Assembly: GCA_015039315.1 (NCBI GenBank)
Contig: WIDE01000002.1
Coordinates: 383,391 to 447,390 of the forward strand
Direction: 5' to 3'
Length of the DNA: 64,000 nucleotides
Origin: Clavulina sp. PMI_390
Lineage: Eukaryota; Basidiomycota; Agaricomycetes; Cantharellales; Hydnaceae
The notes beneath the pieces were generated by a model that saw only the letters and a program-made list of their open reading frames with translations, was not told the origin of the DNA and searched no databases. Positions 33,801 through 42,955 of the stretch are shown here, piece by piece. A program made the position numbers and the translations under genes. Within the stretch, counting starts at the first letter, position 1; the number at the start of each line of letters is the position of its first letter.

Positions 33801-36800
33801 TGATGTTCGCTGGGTCAGCGAAATCTCGCGAGATAATCGCACAGTATGAACTCGTCAACCCATCAACTCAATCAAGCAAATTGGCGTACCATGTACTTTT
33901 GGCGACCTATGATTCAATCACGAATCCCAGAGATTTCGGCCCTATTTTCAAGCGGGTTCCACGCTGGGAGGTGGGCATCATTGTGTCATATTTCATTTCA
34001 CATTACTTATCGATTTGCTTCGATAGGTGACAATTGTAGACGAGGGCCAACGGCGTGAGTCCTGCCATATCTACATGTCCGCCCATTCTAACTGCTTCTC
34101 CATCCTCTGCGTAAGTCAAATCGGATGGCAGCCTTATATTCAAACGCATGAAGGAACTCAACTCAAAGCATCGCATCCTCATGACTGGGACCCCAATCAA
34201 CAACAATATTCGCGAGATGTTCAATCTACTGAATTATTTGGACCCAGATGTGTGGAACGACCTTCCAGCATATGAGGCCAAGTTCGATCCTGACAACCTT
34301 ACCGAGGAGTTGGTAAAGGAGTTGCACGGCATTCTGAGGCCGTACTTCCTGCGACGAGTGAAGGCTGATGTGATGAAGGATCTCCCTCGAAAAGTCTGTA
34401 TAACTCTTCTCATGTCGACGCGACCTTGCTTTGACATCACATTCTAGCACGAGGTTATCGTTCCCGTCAATATGACAACCTTGCAGTTGGAGGTCTGGAA
34501 ATCGATTCTCAGTAAGCAACAAACCATCTCTCGGATCTAATTCTCATAAGATTTGAAATAGACAACAGCCCTCAGCTCCTTGCCAATCTGGCGCAAAATG
34601 CTGCACAGGTACAAGGTGGAACCACTGTGAAGCTCAGCGGCAAAGTCAACATGAACAACGCCCTCATGCAGATCCGCAAGTGAGATCGCCTCCCTCGGGT
34701 GTCAAGCTGGAGTTGACTTTGTCATTCGTTTCCGATAGATCCCTTCAGCATCCTTACTTGGTCAGCCTCGAATTAGAACAGCCCACAGATTCACGAGCCG
34801 AAGCCCACAAACAGCTTGTTGAAGCTAGTACCAAACTCCGATTCCTCCAGATGATGCTTCCCAAATTGAAAGCCCGCGGCCATCGTGTTCTTCTATTCAG
34901 TCAAGTACGGAAAGAAGTTCATACATACATCAGTCTCAAACTGATATCTCCATATGCCAGTTCACGATCGCTTTGAACATCATTGAAGATTTTTTGATGG
35001 GAGAAGGATACAAGTACCTTCGTTTAGTGAGTATTACCTCAATCGCTGGGAGCTTTATACTTACGGCCAGGGACTAGGATGGTGACACCCCGTCACGACA
35101 GCGACAGAAGGACATGGATGCCTTCAATAAGCCTGGAGCTGACTACTTCATCTATATTCTTTCTACTAAGGCTGGAGGTGTTGGCATCAACCTCTGGTCC
35201 GCTGACGTTGTTATTTTACATGTATGTCCCGCGGTATCTCTAGGAATAACTTGCTCACCGTTTTCTTAGGACGTTGATTTTAATCCGCACAACGATCTCC
35301 AAGCCATCGCTCGAGCCCATCGAATGGGCCAGAAGAAGCCCGTCCTTGTCTTTACCTTGATGGTGAAGGACTCGGCGGAGGAGAAGATGGTCGAAATTGG
35401 CAAGAAGAAACTAATTCTTGATCATGTCATTGTCAAGAAAATGGACGACGAAGATGTTCAAGATAACTCACTTCAGTCTATGCTGAGCTATGGTGCCAAG
35501 GCCCTATTCGAGCCCAACGCAAAGATCAATACCACCTGTAAGTCCAGTTACATGTTGAGTCATACCAATGCTAATCTAGCACTAGATTCGAGCGAAGAGC
35601 TTGATGATCTCATCGATCGCGTCCGTGCCGAAGCGGAAAAGCCTCTTGATGAAGAGAGCTCGACTGGCCTGAATTTTGGCTTCACAAACATATGGGAGCC
35701 TCAAGCGGGCTCAGATGTAGTCCTCACCGAGTACAAAGCTGGTGCGGGCGAGGATGCTGAAGCCGACGCAGATTTTTGGGCGAAGGTCTTGGATCAATCG
35801 AAGAAACAGGAAGAAGAGGCGGCTACGGCAGCACGAGAACAGTCGGGACGTGGTGTGCGTCGCAAGGCCACTAAAGCGGTGCGTAAAAATATTGTCCAGC
35901 ACATTAGATGTGTTACAGACTTCACCATTTCTCAGGATTATGTGGAAACAGCGCCTGATGCCCCCTCTCGCAAGAAGGCTGCTAACAAGCTTGATGATGA
36001 TAGCGATTATGCTGTTGATGGAGATGGGTCGGATGCTGATGGGGCGTCAAATCCTGACTTAGAACCTGTGCAGGAAGATATCGCCACCCTGCAGAATCTG
36101 CTACCACCAGTCCAGTCCCAATTTCTTCCGGAAACCTCTGGAAAGCCCAAAAAGCGTCGACGGAAGAATATGGCAACCATGAACGACAGCTATCAAGACA
36201 ACGCTAGTAGGACCAGTCTTCTGAGCCTCCGTGATGACAGCACTCCTTGTGGTGTTTGCTCGAAACATCACCCGTTCGTGACTTGCCAGGATGATATTGA
36301 CGGCAATATCGTTCAGCAAATGCGACAGGCGATTACGGATCCAAACAATCCAGAGCCAGTGGCATACAAGGCATGTCATTCCAACACTTCAGATCACGGC
36401 CAGTTGACTAACTATTAAAATTAGATCGCTGCTCTCAAAGCACTAGATGAATACGTCGTCCGGGCCTCGCTGAAGCGTGCAAACTCCAATTCTGCTATGT
36501 TCATTGCGCAATCTGGCCAAAGAGCACCTGCACCCGTTCCATATGTGCCAGCTCAAACGAATCACCCGGTTGTCCCAAACCAGGCCGTTAGGGGCGTCAG
36601 TAGCGCCGCTGGAAATCAAACCCTTCGCGCTCCAGCTCAGGTCCCTAACAGCCATCCGAATGGTTCAGTTCACACATGGCGGCTCTCAAACGGGCTCTCA
36701 AATGGACACCACTCAACACCGAACCCTACAAACAGTGGCCAGATACGGCCCCCTTCTCTTCCCCAAGGGCGTCGAGCGCCTGCACCTTTCCCCCTTGATC

Positions 36801-37201
36801 CAGCTCCATCTTCCTCCCCCCGGCCAAATCCACCAGCACCATCGTCGTCCGCTCCTGTATCACAACCCAGTAAGTGCTCATCAGTCTCTCATATGTAATG
36901 ACACAGAGATAGGCGCTCATACATGGCTTTCATAGCTCCCTCTCGTCCTAGAACTTGTAAACTATGCCGCCAAGCTCTGCATTCGCTCAGCCGATGCCCC
37001 ATGGTCTCCACGAGCAACATCCCCCACCTTCGGCAGAGGCTCGTATCCGAGCAAGCTCAGCTAGCCGCATCATCTCGTGGCGTCCAGTCTGTCGAAGACA
37101 AGCTGTTTGTTGACGAGCTTTCCCGTGTCTTGGCGAAGCTAGTGCAGCAAGGCGCTGCATTGAAGGATGGATCTGCCCCTATCGTGGTTGATTCTGACTA
37201 G
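30862..37201 (+). CDS. SNF2 chromatin remodeller, Mit1/CHD-like
   Basis: Nuclear ATP-dependent remodeller of roughly 1,750 residues, many exons. The N-terminal third has a Glu/Asp-rich start, a helical part (DKLELQEIVAEFTWPNGRK), and a Cys-rich PHD-like region (CVKCGTAP, CKFCCQAVHFGCLA, CSSCSDMSPCLGC, CVTCRRAAHYQHLP, WQCKDC). A chromodomain-like element REYLVKWEARSFK / RVEWVPHRFLA follows. The ATPase has ADEMGLGKT (motif I), IVDEGQRLKSDGS (motif II, DEGQ rather than DEAH), LMTGTPINNN, LLFSQF, STKAGGVGIN and QAIARAHRMGQ. This set, with a degenerate PHD and a chromodomain, fits the fungal Mit1 subunit of the SHREC silencing complex or a Mi-2/CHD3 relative. The C-terminus is Pro/Ser rich with a late CGVC / CKLC pair of possible zinc ligands. 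Start at 30862 (MSDDSPTP) is preferred; 30838 is in frame just upstream. Confidence 0.87.
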
Positions 37202-37881
37202 GCTCTATACATACATATCCGTTTCTAGCTCCTTGACCTCTCTTCATCGCCTCATTTTGGAGCGGTGTGGTCGAAAGGTCCATCGCTTAGGTTATACTAT
37301 ACTTTCTTGAACCCTCACAATTTGCTTTTCCTGAGCCAAAAAACGCAATAACAAGGGACCCCCAACCAACCTGAAACAATTTGTTCGACCACTTACCATA
37401 CCACTCTCATATATCCGCCTTATACAATGCCTACTACATGTCGCTCAAATCGATATCACATTTATCGGCTGAGTATTAGGCTAGAATCGAATAGTTATAC
37501 ATGTAATCGAAAAAAAAAAGCATCGGTAGAAGCTGAAACGAAAGAGACGAGGAGAAAAGCAACGATGGCAAACGAAGACCGACTGTTAATATGCCCTACA
37601 AGCGGAGGTAAGCGTAAAAGATGCGGCGGCAAGGAGTAGAGAATGGCGGGTAGCGTGAATGATGCGGGGTATGTATGTAGGATAGCTGGCAAAGGGTGGA
37701 TAATTCGGAAGGAGCGCGATAGGTCAGAAGCAAGCAAGAAACATAGTAATGATGAGGCGAGAAGAGAAGAGAAAGAGGGTAGATGGACACATTGATTCCA
37801 AAATAAGGGAGATCTCCAAAAATACCAGAGCAATTGGCATTATAATAGTTGATGGATTCTTGGTGGTAGACTGTGACGAAA
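37202..37881. other. Convergent 3' region
   Basis: 3' UTRs of the remodeller and of the next minus-strand gene. AT-rich with short A runs; no gene recognised. Confidence 0.4.
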
Positions 37882-39687
37882 TTACCGCGTGCGGCTAGCA
37901 ACGATAATCCTCGCCCAACCTTTGTTTTCCACCTCGTCTTCTTCGTCTTCATCTTCGTCATCAGAGGTGATCCATTTGCCCGGGATCAGAACGGGCTTCT
38001 TTTTGCGTGGCTTAGCCGGGGCTGCCGTGCTCGAGGGGGCTGCAGCAGGGACAGCGACCGGAGCAGGGGCAGGAGTGGGTGCAGGAGCAGGAGCAGGTGT
38101 AGGTGTTAGCGAGGAGGTGCGAGACGTAATGGTGACCTTTGTCACCACCTTTGGTCCGGGCACAGCGGTTCGCGGGGGATCAGGGAACGCGTCCAAAGGA
38201 AATTGGCCCAACACCCCAGTGAGCGGAGTAGGAGGCGTCGACGAATTTGTCCTGTCCTCGTTGACCCTGAGAGTGCTGGGTGCACCGCTCGTGATCGAGC
38301 TCAGCGACGTCTGGGATGAGGCTGGCACTCGCACGGATAAATCCTCCATGCGCTTCTTGAGGTCCGCAACGCCGTTCGACGAGGCCACAGACTCGTTCTC
38401 TGCAGTGAAGAACGCGGTGTCTATAGACGTTCGCGAATCGGATCCGAGCTCGTCAAGAGCAGAAACGCTCTTGCGACCAGAGTTCTGAAGGTATGAAGAG
38501 GGAACGCTCCGAGGGGGCGACGTTGCATCCCCGTTCAGCGAAACTTCGGATGGGTTCGTTGAATGCAGGGGTAACGCTGGGAGGTGCACACTCTGACGCT
38601 TTGAGGGAGGGAAATAAGCTGCCGCTTGGGCAAGGTATGAAGGAGTGGAAGGTCGTGAGCCAGGGGCGGCAGGCATGTCATCGGGAGTCGACGGCCCGAT
38701 ATCCACGCTCCGTGTGGAGGCTGAGGAAGGGCGTGCGGACATCCGAACAGAGCCCGCTTCTGGGACGAATGAGGAAGGTGGTCCAGATACGGAAGAAGAA
38801 AGGTTCGTCATGGAAGTGTTTGCAATAGAATTGGCGGTAGTGCCTGGTGAAGTGGAAAGAAGATCTCTTTCACTGTCCACCTCGCCATCGGTCATGATGG
38901 AACTCGCGGCATCTTGAGAACGGAAGGAAGGAGCGGAAGGGAGGTCTGAAATGGCATCGGTCGTTAGTGCTCGTCGCGGTGAAAGGGTTGAAGGTTTGGG
39001 AGAGGATTCCGAGTAGGCGGATGGGGAAACGGAACGCAAGGATCCTGCCCTAGGGAAGTATCCACTCTCGCCAGTAATATCGGGAGTGAGATAGGAAGGG
39101 CGAGGGCTGTTATTACTCAAGGTGGAATAGCCTGAGGGAGAGCGAGTGCGAGCACTGATGGTCTCAAAAGGTTTTTCGCTCCCTGAAGTCATCAAAGCTC
39201 CGTCCGAATAACGAGGAACCCGAAGCGAGGCACTGCGTTGATGGGCGTGATTAGGTTTTTCAGAAACGTTCCCGTACATCTCCTTTGCGCCAGTATTTGC
39301 CGTTGTGGCACCGGCCAGACCAAACGAGCCACGGACAGGAATGGGCGTCCCTCCCGCTCGATCGAAGCGGGCAATCTTGTCCTTCAAACGCGTGCCACCA
39401 ACGATACCCTTGGATGTCGAGCCATTGGGACTCGGTGTGTCGGACAAGGTGCTGGGTGCAGGGGACGGGGAGCGCGAACCAGAGGACGACTGCGCGACGC
39501 CGCTGTTTGCCTGGAGCGCAGCAATTCGATCCTTGAGAGACGTCCTAATACGCAATTCGAGGTCAGCAGCTGGAGAGTACGACGTTGAGGAATACATGCG
39601 CAGACATTGAGCTGGCAGCGGTCGCCAAACGTTTTCCCGTCGTAACCTGATGGATGGATGAACCAGTGCACGTGACTCTTTCACCAA
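37882..39687 (-). CDS. Ser/Pro-rich disordered protein with two LKDxIA motifs
   Basis: Unrecognised single-exon protein of up to 601 residues. The frame opens at 39687, but the ATG at 39597 (MYSSTSYSPAADLE) may be the real start. Two similar short helices occur near the N-terminus, LKDRIAALQ and LKDKIARFDRAGG, the second followed by TPIPVRGSFGLAG. The rest is low complexity with many SP and TP sites. A short predicted helix VADLKKRMEDLS lies near the middle. Near the C-terminus there is an Ala-Pro repeat tract (about 38035-38100) and an acidic patch DDEDEDEEDE, then a conserved-looking end GWARIIVASRTR. The 'LKDxI..F...GG.P.P.GSFGL' pattern looks like a short linear motif repeated in fungal cytoskeletal or mitochondrial-inheritance proteins such as Aim21, but I cannot confirm it. 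Confidence 0.7.
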   Translation of the reverse strand: MVKESRALVHPSIRLRRENVWRPLPAQCLRMYSSTSYSPAADLELRIRTSLKDRIAALQANSGVAQSSSGSRSPSPAPSTLSDTPSPNGSTSKGIVGGTRLKDKIARFDRAGGTPIPVRGSFGLAGATTANTGAKEMYGNVSEKPNHAHQRSASLRVPRYSDGALMTSGSEKPFETISARTRSPSGYSTLSNNSPRPSYLTPDITGESGYFPRAGSLRSVSPSAYSESSPKPSTLSPRRALTTDAISDLPSAPSFRSQDAASSIMTDGEVDSERDLLSTSPGTTANSIANTSMTNLSSSVSGPPSSFVPEAGSVRMSARPSSASTRSVDIGPSTPDDMPAAPGSRPSTPSYLAQAAAYFPPSKRQSVHLPALPLHSTNPSEVSLNGDATSPPRSVPSSYLQNSGRKSVSALDELGSDSRTSIDTAFFTAENESVASSNGVADLKKRMEDLSVRVPASSQTSLSSITSGAPSTLRVNEDRTNSSTPPTPLTGVLGQFPLDAFPDPPRTAVPGPKVVTKVTITSRTSSLTPTPAPAPAPTPAPAPVAVPAAAPSSTAAPAKPRKKKPVLIPGKWITSDDEDEDEEDEVENKGWARIIVASRTR

Positions 39688-39823
39688 ATCTCAGAGAAGA
39701 AAAAGTCTTCCTTTTACCGCATCCGAAATATTATTTAATACTAGCTCCAGCACACATTCGTCCTTGCAAAACAGAAATATAATTGGGAGTAGTATGGACA
39801 TGCATATAATCTGCTTCTCTGCT

Positions 39824-40203
39824 TCATTCGTGTGACGGCTTTGACTTGACATCCTTCTCACTGTTGCGGCCAGATGAATCCATTTCTGGCTTGCTGTCAC
39901 CGTTGGTGGTTGCACCAACACTTGGAGCGTTATTGGTTGGCTCTGCTGTAGGCGACTTGCTCTCCAACGCCGCCCTCGTTTCTCGACTAAAGACGTCAGA
40001 AGTGGCTTAGCCTTGGCCGACTTCACTCTCGCGAGAATGAACCTACTCAAAGTTTTCTTGCTGCAACGGCAGCCTGAATATATAGACTCCAGACACGACT
40101 CCTATGTATAGACATTCGTAATTGTTTTCGATATTTGGCTCTCAGTACGCTCACCTGTCGCCGCTGCAAGCATCATTGGCAGCAGTCTTTGGCCTCTGGA
40201 CAT
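39824..40203 (-). CDS. Small single-pass membrane protein, 88 residues
   Basis: Three short exons, too small to show as one open frame. Exon 1 starts at 40203 with MSRGQRLLPMMLAAAT, a basic then hydrophobic N-terminus. A splice (donor gtgagc near 40155, acceptor catag near 40108) leads to GVVSGVYIFRLPLQQENFD. A second intron of about 60 bases leads to a hydrophilic tail RETRAALESKSP, ending TGA at 39824. The joined first and second exons form one membrane helix with a GxxxG-like GVVSG. The size, basic N-terminus and helix resemble small mitochondrial inner-membrane assembly factors of fungi. This is my own reconstruction; family unknown. The gene lies between two other minus-strand genes with only 136 and 148 bases to each side. 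Confidence 0.6.
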
Positions 40204-40351
40204 TGTGGTTCAGTGTCGAAGAAACTTCTTCCCACGATACCAATTCACTCGAGGCTACACCACTCATAAATCGATATCAATCCACCTCTATTAAACGGCG
40301 AGACGAAGGTATCAGAGGATCGTTGCCGATTTGTAAATACATGGCGACGAA

Positions 40352-41414
40352 TCAGTCAGCCCATTTCAACTGCAATTCCAACGTCCAACGGTTTCGCTCT
40401 CGAATGTCCCCATCTGGCCGCTCTTCATCCCACTCTCTCACCTCGCCGCCCACCTCAAATTCCTTCAGGCCCACGGTCTCGTCGGGTACGAGTCCACGGG
40501 CAGCGGCCTTCCTTAAAAAGCCCGCTAGCGGCCCTCGCCCTGTGTGCAGCCCCGAGATGACGATAATGCGAGCTGATGGGTCTGTCCGAGAGAATACGGC
40601 ACATAATGTTTTCACCAGAGCAGGTTGAGAGAATGCGTCCCATAAGACATCTGCGCATAAGATGCGGGTATACTTTGTGGGTCCAGCGGCACTAGGATCA
40701 CGTTCAGAAAACCAATGTCGTCATTGTGCGATCTATCGACTCACTCGATGAGATCCTCTGGGTCTTGGCCCCATATGTGGCCGATCACCTTGGCGCGAGG
40801 TTTCAGCTCTTCAGGAATACACTGCTCCACATTCGCTCGAAGGAAGCGTATCAATTTGGGGTCATCATAGTCAGTCAAGACCGTCTATAGAGTGGCGTTG
40901 TTTCGGTGAGAAGTCATCGGAAGCGAAATAAACTTTGCACAGACAAGGCGAGATCCCATATGCACACTAAGAATGCCAGGAAGCCCTGTCCCAGCTCCAA
41001 CCTAGAAAAATCGCTAGGCTCAATACAGCCGGTCCCAAAGGAATTCGAATGCGAGCTCTTACTTCTAGCACAGTCTGTCCTCTCAAATCAATCACGCCAT
41101 CCGCTATATAGTTTGCCATTCGGAGCCCTGCGCGCCATTGCCGATGAGCAAACAGCTGCTGTATCGACGCATCAGGCACCAATAAGCGCAGAGGTGGTAT
41201 CGGCGGACGAGTGTAAGTAAAGGCCGTTTCGCCGTCACCGAAGCCGGGCTGTTCACATAGATCGGGGAGGATACACAGAGGTTCCAGATCGTAAGCACTC
41301 GTCCATCATGGTCACAAGAGAAAACGGGCAATTCGAACCGACAAGGATGCGATCGGATGTAAATGACGCCTCATACTCGGCCAGCGGATTTGTAGAATTT
41401 TCTGAGCCTGCCAT
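40352..41414 (-). CDS. EFM7/NNT1-like protein methyltransferase
   Basis: Class I SAM-dependent methyltransferase of family 16. The yeast EFM7 methylates the N-terminus and nearby Lys of translation factor eEF1A in the cytoplasm. Exon 1 (start 41414) gives MAGSENSTNPLAD, joined over a 70-base intron to AYDLEPLCILPDLCEQPGFG, a typical acidic lead. Then come LFAHRQWRAGLRMANYIADG (substrate-side W/H motif), TVLEVGAGTGLPGIL (SAM motif I, split by an intron after TVLE), VLTDYDDPKLIRFLRANVEQ (motif II acidic loop), IGHIWGQDPEDLIE and ILCADVLWDAFS. The last exon has IIVISGLHTGRGPLAGFLRK and RWTLELQLKW before TGA at 40352. The order and the 'SGLHTGR' strand are specific for the EFM7 group. The start faces RRP1 at 90 bases, so the two share a promoter. 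Confidence 0.85.
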
Positions 41415-41504
41415 GAATTTTTGAATCGACGATGCTGCTTGTCCACAAGAATGGCAGTTGGTGGCAGTCAATCGGAACTTTGTTCAGCTTACGTAACGAC
41501 GAAA
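41415..41504. promoter_or_regulatory. Ninety-base bidirectional promoter with a TTACGTAA site
   Basis: Lies between the EFM7-like start (41414, minus) and the RRP1 start (41505, plus). It contains a perfect palindrome TTACGTAA at 41489-41496, the site preferred by fungal AP-1 bZIP factors such as Yap1 and Pap1. Sitting only 9 bases before the RRP1 start codon, it is in the 5' UTR or at the transcription start. Function is inferred. Confidence 0.5.
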
Positions 41505-42849
41505 ATGTCTACCTCGTCGAGGTCTCCTTCCCCTACCCCAGAGTCGGCGCCTCTGGGGAAGCAATTAGCATCTACTGGTATGTGTATTCGTGTGTTGATG
41601 TCTCTCTGAAATCCCTGAACATTCGATCTTTTTGTCAGATAAAAAAGTTCGCGACAGGGCGATTCGTGGGCTGACTGCTTTTCTATCACATGGCGACAAT
41701 GCAAATATCCCTGAGAAGGAAATGGCAAAGCTATGGAAAGGCATATTCTATTGTAAGAATTATCCTATCCAGCCTCGACGTAAGAGTCAGCTATTAACTA
41801 ATACGATCTGGTAGGCTTCTGGATGTCAGACAAACCGCTAGTGCAGCAAGCACTTGCAACAGATCTCGCAAATATTCTCCTCTCAATACCAAACTTGGAC
41901 GCTGCTCTTGGCTTTCTGAAGGGATTCTGGGTCGCCTTGGTGCGCGAATGGGCCGGGATAGATCGGTTAAGGTCAGCCCTTTACACCTTGCGCCACCGAA
42001 CTTAGCTCATCAAGCCAAATCGAATAGACTAGACAAATACCACATGCTGATCCGCCGATATATGAATGCCTCGTTCCGGCTGCTCATCCGAAATGGATGG
42101 GACCCTGAGGCTTGTGAGAAGCATAATCAAATCCTCGGTGGAGAGGGTGGGCCACTTAGGTAAGTAAATGAGGCTCTTCTTCGGTCTTTTTATCTCCAAT
42201 CACTAACGAAGCGTTTACCACTCTTAAACAGCCCTATTGATAACAAAGCACCGTCAGGACTGCAATATCATGTGGCTGACATCTACCTCCCCGAACTCGA
42301 GAAGGCGCTGGCATCATTTCCAGACGTGAGTATTCTTCCCTTTTGTTTATTTGCAGACCTGAATGAACAAATCGTTCCATTTAGTCGAATTCACCTGTGC
42401 CAATATCGATCATCCTTCAACCCTTCATCCAACTTGCTACCCTGACCCCCTCGAATATCACCTTCAAAAGGATACAAACATCAGTATTCGACTCCCTACT
42501 ATCATCCCTCTCCGATGCCTCTTCAGCTCCCCCTATACCGCCTCCTTCGAGCGAGCCATCAAGAAAACGACAAAAAACAGCAAGCACCAAGGGTTCTTCA
42601 TCAGCGGGTTCCACTATTTCGCCTGATGCTGCACTTCCTGATATTCCACTTGCTCACATTGTCACCCGATCATCAATATCGACTTCATCGGAGGAGGCGA
42701 AGAAGACGGGCTCCATAGCGACGCCAAAGGAAGTAGCAAGTGCTGTTATTTCCACCCTGTTCCGCGAGGCGAGCCAGGAGGGGACGAGAGATGCAAATCG
42801 GAGGAGGCTATATGCAATATGTAAAGCTGCGAGAGATGAGGACGATTGA
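41505..42849 (+). CDS. RRP1: rRNA-processing protein Rrp1/Nop52
   Basis: Nucleolar protein needed for processing of 27S pre-rRNA to 25S and 5.8S in 60S subunit assembly. The start at 41505 gives a Ser/Pro-rich lead (MSTSSRSPSPTPES), joined over introns to the Nop52 helical domain: [96 protein letters not shown] and PISIILQPFIQLATL. The [17 protein letters not shown]-type motif is the family signature. The C-terminus is low complexity with a basic SRKRQK patch and ends TGA at 42849. Length is about 350 residues, normal for fungal Rrp1. Together with nearby LSG1 and the eEF1A methyltransferase, this part of the window is rich in translation-related genes, perhaps by chance. Confidence 0.9.
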
Positions 42850-42955
42850 TTCTAATCATTATATTGTAATGTCGCTGTGCTCTTCCATTGTGCATGATAC
42901 TATGACTCCATCTGGTGGCCATCTTCGTCGGATCATGGACTCTGTTTTATCATCC

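Noticed and set aside
37889..38488. Plus-strand 199-codon open frame opposite the disordered protein
   Set aside because: Shadow of a GC-rich Ser/Pro/Ala-coding strand; composition is the mirror of the real frame.
41331..41345. TTCGAACCG resembling a tRNA T-arm
   Set aside because: Lies in an intron of the methyltransferase gene with no cloverleaf partners nearby.
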